Positions 1 through 8,348 are shown, counted from the stretch's first letter. The stretch is DNA of 64,000 nucleotides from Amnibacterium kyonggiense (GCF_004364555.1 NZ_SOAM01000001.1:1426001-1490000); one strand, 5' to 3'. The notes: a model not told the origin generated them from the sequence alone. Program-made: numbers and translations.

Positions 1-5
1 TGACC

Positions 6-27
6 GGCGCGGGCGGCCGCCCGCGCC
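6..27. terminator. Perfect GC palindrome after the first operon
   Basis: An 11+11 base perfect inverted repeat (arm ggcgcgggcgg) without spacer lies 12 bases beyond the stop codon of the minus-strand gene ending at 40. The position fits a factor-independent-like hairpin terminator, but there is no U tract, as is usual in such GC-rich genomes. The TGA at positions 1-3 could end a plus-strand gene outside the window; that cannot be tested here. Confidence 0.45.
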
Positions 28-39
28 GATCCCGGCCGC

Positions 40-786
40 TCACCGGCGCTCCGCCGCCAGCCAGTCGTCGAACGTCACCGTCCCGCGCGTCGCGCCCGCG
101 TCCCCGCGGAGTACGCCGGACGCGAGTCCGCGCCAGTACCGGCCGGGCAGCGCGAGCTCGACGACCCGCGAGCGGTCGCCCCGGGACGCGAGCAGCCGGC
201 GGACCATGCTCGCGAGCACCTCGTCGCGCGGGCCGACCAGGTCGGGCGCTCGGCCCTGCGGGGCGGCGGTCGCGAGCTCGACCAGTCGGGCGCCGACCTC
301 CGCGGCGGCCACGGGCCGCACCAGCCCGCGCGGCACCGCGGTCCACCGCCCGACGTGGACGAGGCCCGCGACCTGCCCCGCGAACTCGTGGAACTGCGCC
401 GCCCGCAGCACGGTGCCGGACCGGTCGGACGCGGCGATGAGCGCCTCCTGGCGAAGCTTCCCCGCGTAGTAGCCGGCGTCGATGCCGTCGATCCCGACGA
501 TGGACAGCGCGACGTGGTGCGGGACGTGCGCGATCCGCTCGGCGCGCAGCAGCGTCTCCGTCACCCGGGTGAAGAACGCGACCGATCCGCGACGGCCGAG
601 CGCGGCCGTGCTCGTCACGTCGACGACGGCGTCCGCGCCCTCGAGCGCGGCGGCGACGCCGACGTCCGCGAGCAGGTCCGTCCCGGTGCGCCGCGACAGC
701 GGGACGACGACGTGGCCCGCCCGCTCCGCCGCCGCGACCACGTGCCGGCCGACGGTGCCCGTCGCGCCCGCGACCGCGAGCCTCAT
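40..786 (-). CDS. NmrA-like NAD(P)-binding oxidoreductase/epimerase (distal gene of sigma operon)
   Basis: A 248-residue atypical short-chain dehydrogenase of the NmrA/SDR type. The N-terminus MRLAVAGATGTVGRHVV carries the GxxGxxG dinucleotide-binding turn at residues 7-13, and there is a YYAGK segment in the middle. It closely resembles the gene at 1193-1942 in plan and in phrases such as LSIVG, YYAGKL and VLRAAQFHEF, so the two are probably paralogues. The ATG is shared with the stop of the upstream membrane-protein gene (ATGA overlap), which decides the start and indicates translational coupling. ECF41 sigma factors are typically next to carboxymuconolactone decarboxylases, oxidoreductases or epimerases, so this is a likely target of the sigma factor at 2014-2943. 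The substrate is unknown. Confidence 0.85.
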   Translation of the reverse strand: MRLAVAGATGTVGRHVVAAAERAGHVVVPLSRRTGTDLLADVGVAAALEGADAVVDVTSTAALGRRGSVAFFTRVTETLLRAERIAHVPHHVALSIVGIDGIDAGYYAGKLRQEALIAASDRSGTVLRAAQFHEFAGQVAGLVHVGRWTAVPRGLVRPVAAAEVGARLVELATAAPQGRAPDLVGPRDEVLASMVRRLLASRGDRSRVVELALPGRYWRGLASGVLRGDAGATRGTVTFDDWLAAERR

Positions 787-1196
787 CGGGCCACCGCCTC
801 GGCCGGGCGCCGGGTCGGCACGAGCAGCACGATCCCGAGCGCGAGACTCACCGCGAGCGACACGATCGCGCCGACGGCGTCGACCGTCGGGAAGCCCCCG
901 AGGTGCGTCGCGTGGTAAGCGAGGTGCAGCACCCCGAACACCGTCCACGCGGCGCCGAGCGGCGCCCAGGCGCTGCGCCGGACGAGCACGACGACGCTCG
1001 CCGCGGCGAGCGCGAGGTAGAGGCCGCCGACGTCCCGGATGAGGTGCTCGTTGAAGGGGCCGTCGAGGTCGATCCAGTGCCCGAGCACGCCCGGGAACGC
1101 GTCGTAGAAGCCGCGCGGCGAGACGGTCGCCCAGCCGCCGACGAAGAGGCCGAGGGCCGCGGACAGCGCGAGCGCGACCCGCTTCACCGCGGTCAT
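783..1196 (-). CDS. Small four-helix integral membrane protein, function unknown
   Basis: A 137-residue protein with about four hydrophobic segments (roughly residues 6-26, 53-72, 77-95 and 105-127). A conserved-looking polar loop, FYDAFPG...GPFNEHLIRDVGGLY, sits between the first two helices. It resembles a widespread unnamed actinobacterial membrane family (DUF4345-like), but I cannot assign a function. It overlaps both neighbours by 4 bases (ATGA at each end), so the three genes 1942 to 40 are translated as one coupled unit. That context suggests a membrane partner of the two NmrA-like reductases. Confidence 0.8.
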   Translation of the reverse strand: MTAVKRVALALSAALGLFVGGWATVSPRGFYDAFPGVLGHWIDLDGPFNEHLIRDVGGLYLALAAASVVVLVRRSAWAPLGAAWTVFGVLHLAYHATHLGGFPTVDAVGAIVSLAVSLALGIVLLVPTRRPAEAVAR

Positions 1197-1942
1197 GCGC
1201 GCACCGGCGGGATGTCGTCGGCGCCCGGGAAGCGGCGGGCTCCGGTCCGGTGCGCGCCGAGCGGGACGAGCGAGCGGGCGTCGTCGGCGCCGAGCGCGTT
1301 CCCCTCCCCGGTCCGCACGCCCCGCGGATCGCCGCGCTGTGCGAGCGCCGCGCGGATCAGGTCGTCGAGGTGGAACCGGTCGGGCCCGGCGATGTCGACG
1401 ACGTCGCCGAGCGCGTCGCCCGTCGCGATCTCGGCGAGGAGGTCGACGACGTCCTCGACGTCCACGGGCTGCAGCAGCGTCCGCGACGCCTGCACGACCC
1501 CGAGGACCGTCAGCCGGTCGGCGATCGCCGGCACGAAGTCGTGGAACTGCGTCGCGCGGATGACGGTGAAGGGCACCTCCTGGTCCCGGAGGGCGTCCTC
1601 CTGCGCCACCTTGCCGGCGTAGTAGCCGTTCCCGTGCGCGCGATCGGCTCCGACGATCGACAGCAGCACGTGGTGCCGCACCCCCGTGGTCAGCTCCGCG
1701 GCGAGCAGGCGCAGGGTGGTGCCGCGGAAGAACTCGACGGAGGCCTCCGCCTCCTGCACCGGCGCGTTCAGCACGTCGACCACCGCGTCGACGCCGGCGA
1801 GCGCGGCGCCGAGCCCCTCGCCGGTGACGACGTCGACCCCGGTCGTGCGGGAGCCGACCACCACCTCGTGCCCGTCCCGGCGGAGCCGATCGGCGAGCCG
1901 CGCGCCGACGTGCCCGCGCCCTCCCGCGATGAAGATCCTCAT
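1193..1942 (-). CDS. NmrA-like NAD(P)-binding oxidoreductase/epimerase (proximal to sigma factor)
   Basis: A 249-residue SDR/NmrA-type protein. MRIFIAGGRGHVGARLA gives the nucleotide-binding motif at residues 7-13, and the centre carries LSIVGAD...GYYAGKVAQE and VIRATQFHDFV. The pattern is that of UDP-epimerase-like reductases that bind NAD(P)H but need not be catalytic. It is the first gene after the sigma factor (71-base gap) and overlaps the next gene by 4 bases. In characterised ECF41 loci the sigma factor drives exactly this type of neighbour; that role is inferred here. It is paralogous to the gene at 40-786. Confidence 0.85.
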   Translation of the reverse strand: MRIFIAGGRGHVGARLADRLRRDGHEVVVGSRTTGVDVVTGEGLGAALAGVDAVVDVLNAPVQEAEASVEFFRGTTLRLLAAELTTGVRHHVLLSIVGADRAHGNGYYAGKVAQEDALRDQEVPFTVIRATQFHDFVPAIADRLTVLGVVQASRTLLQPVDVEDVVDLLAEIATGDALGDVVDIAGPDRFHLDDLIRAALAQRGDPRGVRTGEGNALGADDARSLVPLGAHRTGARRFPGADDIPPVRA

Positions 1943-2013
1943 GATCCGGTCGTCCTTCCCGGCCGCGGAGCGGCCTCGAGGGAGATGACGACGCGGGAGG
2001 CCGTTCCGTGAGG

Positions 2014-2943
2014 TCAGGCCGGGGCGACGCCCCAGGCGCCGAGCTTCTGCGGGTTCACCTGCAGCCACACGTCCGTGACCCGACCGTTGCGCACGGCGAG
2101 GTTGACGAGCGACCGGGCCGTCCCGTCGGGCGCGAGGGCGGTGAAGGCGAGGCCGTCGCCGGTGCGGCTCGCGTGGAGGCGCAGCGTCGGCTGCTTCGCC
2201 ATGATCCCGAGCATGAAGCGCGCGACGTTGGAGACGCCGAGCACCGGGCGACGCGCAGCGCTGACGATCCCGCCGCCGTCGGAGACGAGGGTGACGGACG
2301 GGTCGAGCAGCGCCGTCAGCGCGTCGAGGTCGCCGGTGGCGCAGGCGCGGGCGAAGGCCGCGGCGACGGCGTCGTGCTCGGTCCGGTCCGACGGCCGCAG
2401 GTCGTGGTCGCGCACGCGCCGGCGGGCGGAGGTCGCGAGCTGCCGCACCGCCGCCGCGCTGCGCCCCACGATGGTGCCGATCTCCTCGAACGGCAGGGCG
2501 AACACGTCGTGCAGGACGAACGCGACCCGCTCGGCCGGGGTCATCGACTCCATCACGATGAGGAGGGCCGTGCTCACCTCGTCGTCGATGGTGACGCGGT
2601 CGAGGGGGTCGGCGCCGATCGCGGCGGGCTGCGGCGCGGTCCCGGCGAAGAGGTCGGCGGGCACCGGCTCCGGCAGCCACTCGCCGACGTAGCGCTCACG
2701 ACGCCGGCGGGCGGAGCCGAGCACGTCGAGGCAGATCCGGCTCATGGTGCGGGTGAGCCAGCCCTGCGGGTTGCGCACGGCCGCCTGCTCCGCGTCGGTC
2801 ATCCGGTACCAGCGGGCGTAGGCCTCCTGCACGGCGTCCTCCGCCTCGGCCAGGGTGCCGAGCATGCGGTACCCGAGCGCGACGAGGCGCCGTCGCTCGT
2901 GCATCAGCTCGTCGACCGTCCCGACGACCGGCTCCTGGTCCAT
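2014..2943 (-). CDS. sigJ: ECF41-type (SigJ-like) RNA polymerase sigma factor with SnoaL-like C-terminus
   Basis: A 309-residue extracytoplasmic-function sigma factor. Sigma-70 region 2 is at about residues 14-80 (ALGYRMLGTLAEAEDAVQEAY), and region 4 is at about 115-165 (MTPAERVAFVLHDVFALPFEEIG). A C-terminal NTF2/SnoaL-like domain of about 130 residues follows. The C-terminal domain carries DGGG and NPQKL, matching the DGGG and NPDKL signatures of ECF41, a group without a classical anti-sigma factor in which the fused domain regulates activity. The ATG at 2943 follows a GGGAGGGACGGAGG ribosome site. Downstream lie two NmrA-like reductases and a membrane protein, the usual type of partner for this group. 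The signal sensed is unknown. Confidence 0.92.
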   Translation of the reverse strand: MDQEPVVGTVDELMHERRRLVALGYRMLGTLAEAEDAVQEAYARWYRMTDAEQAAVRNPQGWLTRTMSRICLDVLGSARRRRERYVGEWLPEPVPADLFAGTAPQPAAIGADPLDRVTIDDEVSTALLIVMESMTPAERVAFVLHDVFALPFEEIGTIVGRSAAAVRQLATSARRRVRDHDLRPSDRTEHDAVAAAFARACATGDLDALTALLDPSVTLVSDGGGIVSAARRPVLGVSNVARFMLGIMAKQPTLRLHASRTGDGLAFTALAPDGTARSLVNLAVRNGRVTDVWLQVNPQKLGAWGVAPA

Positions 2944-3008
2944 GCGTCCTCCGTCCCTCCCACTCTGGCGTGCCGCCGGACGCGCCGCGACGCGGACCGG
3001 CCGCGGCG

Positions 3009-4331
3009 TCACCGCCGGCCCGCCGCCTCGCCGCTGACGAAGGCGCGGCGGGGCTCCGCGAGGGCGGCGAGCGAGACGATGTCCCGCCCGCCGACCACGG
3101 CGCTCGCCCAGACCAGGAGCACGCGCAGCTTCCGCTCCCACGTCGGGACGGCGAGCACGTGGTACCCGCGGTGCATGAGCCACGCGAGCGGCCCGGTGAT
3201 CACGAGCCGCCCGTACTGGAAGACGCCGTGGCCGAGCCCGAGCGTCGCGACGACCCCGAGGCCGTGGTGCACGTAGGGGCGGGGCGCGCCGCCGCGGAGG
3301 ACCGCGACGAGGTTCGCGGCCAGCCGCCTGCCCTGCCGGACCGCGTGCTGCGCGTTCGGCACCGTCGTCGCACCGGCCCGCGATGCCGTCAGGTCCGGCA
3401 CCGCGGCGTCGTCGCCGGCCGCCCACGCGCCCGGCACCACCTCGTCGTCGCCCTCCACCTGCAGCGTCGCCGCCACCCGCACGAACCCGTTCGCGGTGAG
3501 CGGCAGGTCCGTGTGCGACGTCACGACCGGGTTCGCGGCGTTGCCGGCGGTCCAGACCAGGAGGCCGGTGTCGAACTCCTCGCCGGAGGACAGGACGAGG
3601 TGCCCGTCGACCGCGGAGCGCAGCTGCGTGTCGAGGTGCACGCGGCCGCCGCGCCGCTCGAGGTGCCGCACGACCCAGCGGCCCGGCCCGTCGCTCACCT
3701 CCGGCAGGATGCGGCCGCGCGCCTCGACGAGGTGGAACGCGAGCTCGTCCCGCGCGATCTCGGGGTAGGAGCGGAGGAGCGCGGTGGCGAGCGAGAGCGT
3801 CTCGCCGAAGCCCTCGACGCCGGAGAACCCGCCGCCGACGAACGTGACGGTGAGCAGCCTCCGCCGCTCGGGTCCCGGCGGCAGCACGGATGCGCGGTCG
3901 AAGGCGGTGAGGATCGCGTCGCGGATCGCGACCGCCTCCTCGACGTGCTTCATGCCGATCGCCTGCTCGTCCAGGCCGGGCACGGGGAACTTCCGGGTGA
4001 CCGCGCCCGCGGTGACCACGACGACGTCGTAGGGGAGCGGGAACGCCGGCCCGTCCTCCGGCGCGACGGTCACCCGTCGCTGCGCGTGGTCGATGCGGGT
4101 GACGGCGCCGGTGACGAACCGGGTGCGCCGCAGGTGCCGGCGGTGCGACACGGCGGCGTGCCGCGCCTCGACGGATCCCGCCGCGACCTCGGGGAGGAAC
4201 GGCTGGTACGTCATGTACGGGCGGGGGTCGACCACCGTGACGTGCGCCTCACCCGGCCGGAGCCGCCGCTCGAGCCCCCAGGCGGCGTAGAACCCGGCGT
4301 ACCCGCCGCCCACGATCAGGATCTCCTGCAT
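3009..4331 (-). CDS. NDH-2-like FAD/NAD(P)H oxidoreductase
   Basis: A 440-residue pyridine nucleotide-disulfide oxidoreductase of the type II NADH dehydrogenase family. The FAD-binding motif ILIVGGGYAGFYAAWGLE is at residues 4-21, the NAD(P)H motif TVTFVGGGFSGVEGF is in the middle, and a second FAD contact AWAAGDDAAVP lies near residue 330. The C-terminus has hydrophobic helices (around GPLAWLMHRGYH and LLVWASAVVGG) suited to peripheral membrane attachment. Such enzymes move electrons from NADH to quinone. The ATG has an AGGAGCGAGG ribosome site. It lies 65 bases before the sigma-factor gene on the same strand, so co-transcription is possible. Housekeeping Ndh and related reductases cannot be separated from sequence alone. 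Confidence 0.85.
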   Translation of the reverse strand: MQEILIVGGGYAGFYAAWGLERRLRPGEAHVTVVDPRPYMTYQPFLPEVAAGSVEARHAAVSHRRHLRRTRFVTGAVTRIDHAQRRVTVAPEDGPAFPLPYDVVVVTAGAVTRKFPVPGLDEQAIGMKHVEEAVAIRDAILTAFDRASVLPPGPERRRLLTVTFVGGGFSGVEGFGETLSLATALLRSYPEIARDELAFHLVEARGRILPEVSDGPGRWVVRHLERRGGRVHLDTQLRSAVDGHLVLSSGEEFDTGLLVWTAGNAANPVVTSHTDLPLTANGFVRVAATLQVEGDDEVVPGAWAAGDDAAVPDLTASRAGATTVPNAQHAVRQGRRLAANLVAVLRGGAPRPYVHHGLGVVATLGLGHGVFQYGRLVITGPLAWLMHRGYHVLAVPTWERKLRVLLVWASAVVGGRDIVSLAALAEPRRAFVSGEAAGRR

Positions 4332-4353
4332 CCGGCACCTCGCTCCTCGTCCC

Positions 4354-4367
4354 GTCACTCCTGTGAC
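4354..4367. promoter_or_regulatory. Candidate operator upstream of the NDH-2-like gene
   Basis: A GTCAC-tcct-GTGAC inverted repeat is centred about 30 bases before the ATG at 4331 and overlaps the region expected for the ribosome site or promoter. It could be a small regulator site. It is short, so chance occurrence is a real possibility. Confidence 0.25.
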
Positions 4368-4431
4368 GAGACGCGCGGGTGGGATGTGAGGTCGACCGCG
4401 CTCGCGGCGGGTCGCCGACGGCTCGGACGGC

Positions 4432-5064
4432 TCAGACCTCCCAGACGGACGGCGCGGCGCTGTGCGACCAGCCGTCGCGGAGCCGCGCGACCGCGCGGTC
4501 GAAGGCGGCGACGACATCCATGTGCGGACGCACCATCGACTGAAGCTGCAGGCCCTCGTAGATCGCGATGAGCTGCTCGGCGCCCCGCGCCGGCTCCATC
4601 GTGCTCGGCTCCCGGCCGACCGCGATGTCCTGGGTCAGCGCGCGCTGGACGATCGCGTGGAAGTGGATCCACGCGCTCTGCAGCACCTCCGCCGCGGGCA
4701 GGTCGGACGCGGCGATGGCAGCGGCCGAGGTGAGCAGGCGCATGAGAGCCGGGTCGGCGGCGTTCGCGAGCACGATCGCCCGGAGGAACGCGACCGCGCC
4801 GTGGCGCTCCGCGATCGGGATGAGCGGCCCGGTCCGCTGGGCGTTCCACGCCTTCACGACGGCGAGGACGAGGTCGTCGATCGTGGGGAACCGGCTCGTC
4901 ACGGCCGCCGTCGTCGTGCCCGCCGCGGCGGCGACGAGCTCGAGCGTGACGTGGTGCAGCGGCTTGAGCCGCAGCAGGCCGATGGCCGCCTCGACGAGCT
5001 GCTCGTCGGTCCGGTGCGCGTCTCCTGCGGCGCCGTGCGTCTCCTCGACGAGCAGATCGGTCAT
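4432..5064 (-). CDS. TetR-family transcriptional regulator
   Basis: A 210-residue one-component regulator. The N-terminal helix-turn-helix spans about residues 20-65 (RTDEQLVEAAIGLLRL...VAAAAGTTTAAVTSRFPTID), with the recognition helix around TTAAVTSRF. A helical ligand domain fills the remainder. TetR proteins usually repress an adjacent operon until a ligand binds. It is divergent from the VanZ-like gene at 5251, separated by 186 bases containing a GGTTGC/GCAACC palindrome that may be its operator. It lies 100 bases upstream of the NDH-2-like gene on the same strand, which is the other possible target. The ligand cannot be predicted. Confidence 0.88.
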   Translation of the reverse strand: MTDLLVEETHGAAGDAHRTDEQLVEAAIGLLRLKPLHHVTLELVAAAAGTTTAAVTSRFPTIDDLVLAVVKAWNAQRTGPLIPIAERHGAVAFLRAIVLANAADPALMRLLTSAAAIAASDLPAAEVLQSAWIHFHAIVQRALTQDIAVGREPSTMEPARGAEQLIAIYEGLQLQSMVRPHMDVVAAFDRAVARLRDGWSHSAAPSVWEV

Positions 5065-5136
5065 CTTCGGTCGGCCGTTCGGTTCGGTGCTGCGGGCGGT
5101 CGCCCGATCCGCGGCGGTTCCGGCGGATCGCGTCGA

Positions 5137-5154
5137 GGTTGCCGGAGTGCAACC
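5137..5154. promoter_or_regulatory. Candidate TetR operator in the tetR/vanZ intergenic region
   Basis: GGTTGC-cggagt-GCAACC is a perfect 6-6-6 inverted repeat in the divergent intergenic region, 73 bases upstream of the regulator's ATG. On the minus strand it contains TTGCAC, which would serve as a -35 element for the regulator gene. This would give autoregulation. No other symmetric site of this quality is visible between the two starts. Confidence 0.4.
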
Positions 5155-5250
5155 GCTCGCCGCCAGGCCCACCTCGGGTGCCCCCGCCGCGAGGGACGGC
5201 GGCACCGGCTCGGGCGGAGGCCCCGGATCCGCCTGGAAGGATCGGATCCC

Positions 5251-6315
5251 GTGCTCCGGAACGCCGTCATCGCCCTGATCCTCGGCGTCCCGCTGTCGGT
5301 CCTGCTGCTCGTGCCGGTCGCCGCCGTGCTCTACCGCCGGGAGGGCCGCCTCGCGCCGACCGCGATCGCGCAGCTGCTCGCCGGTGCGGTCTACTTCTGC
5401 GCGCTGTGGGCCTACACGCTGCTGCCGACGCCGCCCGCGCGGGAGCTGACGCGGTGCGCGGTGCCGCAGCTGCACCCGTTCGCCTTCGTCGGCGACGTGC
5501 TCCGCTTCGGCGTCGGGTCGCCGAGCGCGCTGCTGCACAACCCCGCGCTGCTGCAGGTCGTGCTGAACATCGCCCTGTTCGTGCCGTTCGGCGTCGGGGT
5601 GCGGCTGCTGCTGCACCGCGGCGTGCTCGTCGCGCTCCTGATCGGGTTCCTCGGGTCGCTCCTCATCGAGGTGACGCAGCTGACCGGCATCTACGGCATC
5701 TACTCGTGCGCGTATCGCCTGTTCGACGTCGACGACCTCATCGCCAATACGACCGGCGCCGTGCTCGGCTCCCTGGCCGTCGTCGGTCTCGCCCGGCCGC
5801 GCCGGGCGCAGCGGACCGCGCTCGATCCGGTGCCGGTGCGGCTGGGCCGCCGGCTGCTGGGGATGTTCGCGGACGTCGTGGTCATCGGCTTCGTCCAGTT
5901 CGTGCTGTCCGCGCTGTGGGCCGTGTGCACGACGTTCGGCGGCGGACCGGCTGCGGCCGACCTGCCGGTCGTGCAGCAGCTGGCGACGTGGGGCGTCCCC
6001 GCCGCGCTCGAACTGGTCCTGGTGCTCCGCACGGGCAGGACCGCGGGGGAGGCGCTCGTCCTCATCACCCCGGGTGCGCCGGAGGGCGGCCGCTGGCGCC
6101 AGGCCCTGTTCGGCGTGGTCGGGTACTGCCTCCTCGGCCCGGTCGGCGCGCTGCAGGGCATGTTCGTCGTCGTCACCCTCATCGCCGCGATCGCGACGAA
6201 GGACCGTCGTGGGCTCAGTCGCGCCGTGTCCGGCGGCCGGATCGTCGCGCTCGCCGGTCGTCGCCGCGGGACGCCCTCGGCCGACCTCGCCGAGGTGGCG
6301 GGGCGCTCGCACTGA
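5251..6315 (+). CDS. VanZ-like / RDD-like integral membrane fusion protein
   Basis: A 354-residue membrane protein starting at a GTG 10 bases after CTGGAAGG. The first half is a VanZ-like domain: about four to five helices, with the family pattern around VVLNIALFVPFGVGVRLLL and LIEVTQLTGIYG...FDVDDLIANTTGAVLG (roughly residues 108-180). The second half, from about residue 200, reads like an RDD-type membrane domain (RLLGMFADVVVIGFVQF, then a basic loop and two helices). VanZ proteins can raise teicoplanin resistance, but most members are of unknown function in the envelope. The fusion of the two domains in one chain is common in actinobacteria. The divergent TetR gene may control it. Confidence 0.82.
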   Translation: MLRNAVIALILGVPLSVLLLVPVAAVLYRREGRLAPTAIAQLLAGAVYFCALWAYTLLPTPPARELTRCAVPQLHPFAFVGDVLRFGVGSPSALLHNPALLQVVLNIALFVPFGVGVRLLLHRGVLVALLIGFLGSLLIEVTQLTGIYGIYSCAYRLFDVDDLIANTTGAVLGSLAVVGLARPRRAQRTALDPVPVRLGRRLLGMFADVVVIGFVQFVLSALWAVCTTFGGGPAAADLPVVQQLATWGVPAALELVLVLRTGRTAGEALVLITPGAPEGGRWRQALFGVVGYCLLGPVGALQGMFVVVTLIAAIATKDRRGLSRAVSGGRIVALAGRRRGTPSADLAEVAGRSH

Positions 6316-6400
6316 GCTCTGCGCGCCGCCCGCTTCCTGCGGGGTGGACCGCCGGCGGGTTCGACGGCGTCCGGCGGGTCCGGCAGCGCCTGGAGCGCGG

Positions 6401-6877
6401 CTAGCCCCCCTGGGCGAGCACGCCGATCGTGAGGCCGTGCTGCGCGCACGCCTGATGCAGGCGGTCCTGTGCGGATTCGACGGTCTTCGACCCCAGGTCG
6501 ATCCGCGGGTGCTCCAGGTCGCCCGCGGCATCCCGGAGCCGCGTGACGTCCTGCTGCACCGCGTCCGGCAGGGCACGTCCGTCGAACTCGAGGTACTGCA
6601 CGGCGATCGCCTGCAGCACGGCGGCCGACTGGGCGGAGGAGAGGCGGCCGGCCTTCGTCTGCTGCTCGCGCCAGACGATCAGCGTCTGCGCCTCCGACTC
6701 CGCCGCGCAGACGGCGTGCAGGTCCCACGGCGCCGAGTCGCCGGCCTTCACGGGGGCCGCCGTCGGCGTCACGGTGACCGTCACGGTCGGTGCCGGCGTC
6801 GCCGCGTGCGCCGTGGCGCAGCCGGTGAGCAGCAGGGGCAGCAGGAGCAGGCCGAGGGCACGGGCGCGCGACGTCAC
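6401..6877 (-). CDS. Small secreted lipoprotein, function unknown
   Basis: A 158-residue protein with a type II signal peptide: charged MTSRAR, a leucine-rich core, and the lipobox LLTGC, with lipidated Cys19. A threonine/proline-rich linker follows (about residues 24-45), then a helical domain with two cysteines (VCAAE near residue 56 and QACAQ near residue 143) that could form a disulfide. The GTG start at 6877 follows GGGGAG and is the only start that keeps the signal peptide intact. It is convergent with the VanZ-like gene. I do not recognise the domain family. Confidence 0.75.
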   Translation of the reverse strand: MTSRARALGLLLLPLLLTGCATAHAATPAPTVTVTVTPTAAPVKAGDSAPWDLHAVCAAESEAQTLIVWREQQTKAGRLSSAQSAAVLQAIAVQYLEFDGRALPDAVQQDVTRLRDAAGDLEHPRIDLGSKTVESAQDRLHQACAQHGLTIGVLAQGG

Positions 6878-7056
6878 CGCGGCAGTCTCCCCGTCGGGGC
6901 GTCCGCCCGGGGCCGCCTGCCCGGGATTCTCGTGGCACGGCCCTGCCGGAACCGACGTGCGCCCCTCCGCGGCTGACGCGCCTGCCCGCGCGGGCGGATC
7001 AGCCGCTCCGGGGCGGGCGAGCGAAGACGTCCATCCGGCTCACCGAGACCCGTGGG

Positions 7057-7062
7057 TAGCGT
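7057..7062 (+). promoter_or_regulatory. -10 box (TAGCGT) of a leaderless promoter
   Basis: TAGCGT ends 7 bases before the ATG at 7070, so transcription should begin at or next to the start codon. This explains the absence of a ribosome-binding site there. Confidence 0.5.
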
Positions 7063-7069
7063 CCAGCGC

Positions 7070-7810
7070 ATGGCGGAGCGGTTCGAGTACGGCGACGGTC
7101 CCATGCAGTACGCGGTCCTCCGCACGGCGAGCGGTGACCCGCGCGGGACGGTCGTGCTGATCCACGGCGGATTCTGGCGCGGGACGCCCGATTACTTCGA
7201 CGGGCCCACGCCGCTTGCGGAGGCCCTCGTCGATCGGGGTTGGCACGTCTGGCAGGTGGAGTACCGGCAGCTGCCGAACGGAGGAGGCTGGCCGCACACG
7301 CTCGACGACCTCGCCGCGGGCGTCGAGCTGCTCGGCCGGACGGCGGAAGAGAAGGGCCTCGAGCTCGGTCGGGTCGTGACCGTCGGGCACAGCGCCGGCG
7401 GGCACCTCGCCGTGTGGGCCCTCTCGCGGCCGGCCGCGGTGCTGCCGCTCGCCGGGGCGATCAGCCTCGCGGGCGTGCTGAACCTGCGGCTCGGCGACGA
7501 GGAGGGCATCGGTCGCGGCGCCGTCACGGACTTCCTCGGCGGCCACGTCGCCGAGCATCCGGACCGCTACGCGGCCGCCGACCCCATCGCACGGATCGAC
7601 CCGGCCCTGCCCGTCCGGATCGTGCACGGCGACCAGGACGACGTGGTGCCGATGAACCAGTCCGACACCTACGTCGTCGCGGCGCGCGAAGCGGGGCAGG
7701 ATGTCGCGCTCTCGGTCGTGGAGGGCGACCACATGATCGTCATCGACCCCGTGCATCCCGCCTTCGCCGCGCTCGTCGCAGCGCTCGAGGAGATCCGCGC
7801 GCTCGGCTGA
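7070..7810 (+). CDS. Alpha/beta hydrolase of the kynurenine formamidase/esterase type
   Basis: A 246-residue alpha/beta-hydrolase with the oxyanion-hole strand VLIHGGFWRG near residue 30, nucleophile elbow GHSAGG near residue 107, and an Asp in HGDQDDVVP plus a His in EGDHMIV, which complete the catalytic triad. The HGGFW and VTVGHSAGGHLA pattern is that of small esterases and arylformamidase-like hydrolases. The ATG at 7070 is preferred over a GTG at 7052 because a TAGCGT -10 box sits 7 bases upstream, implying a leaderless transcript. It stands alone between convergent genes. The substrate is not predictable. Confidence 0.85.
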   Translation: MAERFEYGDGPMQYAVLRTASGDPRGTVVLIHGGFWRGTPDYFDGPTPLAEALVDRGWHVWQVEYRQLPNGGGWPHTLDDLAAGVELLGRTAEEKGLELGRVVTVGHSAGGHLAVWALSRPAAVLPLAGAISLAGVLNLRLGDEEGIGRGAVTDFLGGHVAEHPDRYAAADPIARIDPALPVRIVHGDQDDVVPMNQSDTYVVAAREAGQDVALSVVEGDHMIVIDPVHPAFAALVAALEEIRALG

Positions 7811-7814
7811 GCCG

Positions 7815-8348
7815 CTACTCGTCGCGCTCGGCGCGACGCGTGAGCACCAGCAGGCCCGCGATCAGCACGAGGAGCGCGCCGCCGATGGTCGAGGCGGTCG
7901 GCAGCACCTGCAGCACACCCTGCGCCGCGAGGACCAGGGCGACGAGCACCTGCGCCACGACCTGCACGAGCCCGGTCGTGAGCGCGGCGGGGCCGAGCGC
8001 CGCCAGCTGCAGCCGCGATCGCACCGGCACGGCCCGCGCCAGCAGCACGAGGACCACGAGCAGGTGCAGCGCGAGGACGACGCCCGCGAGCGACGCGTCG
8101 AGGCCTGCCGGATCGCGCAGCAGCTGCCCGACCACGAGCAGCGCCACGAGCAGCCACGGCGCCGGGGTGCGGACGCGGACGGCGGTGAACACCGAGAACG
8201 CGACGCCGACCGCGATGAGCGCGTCCTGCAGCACGAGCAGCGACGTGAGGATCCCGGCCAGGCCGACGCCGATGGGGAGGACGACGCCCGGCACCCAGGG
8301 GCCGATCGGGAAGCCCGCCCGCATCCTCGGGCGGGTCGCGGCGCTCAC
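7815..8348 (-). CDS. Integral membrane protein, last gene of the MoxR/DUF58 operon
   Basis: A 177-residue, strongly hydrophobic protein with about six membrane segments and a short basic tail (LVLTRRAERDE). It starts at a GTG overlapping the DUF58 stop (GTGA), which fixes the start and shows translational coupling. There is no recognisable domain. Its fixed position after DUF58 suggests it assists the envelope function of the operon; this is inference from context only. Confidence 0.78.
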   Translation of the reverse strand: MSAATRPRMRAGFPIGPWVPGVVLPIGVGLAGILTSLLVLQDALIAVGVAFSVFTAVRVRTPAPWLLVALLVVGQLLRDPAGLDASLAGVVLALHLLVVLVLLARAVPVRSRLQLAALGPAALTTGLVQVVAQVLVALVLAAQGVLQVLPTASTIGGALLVLIAGLLVLTRRAERDE

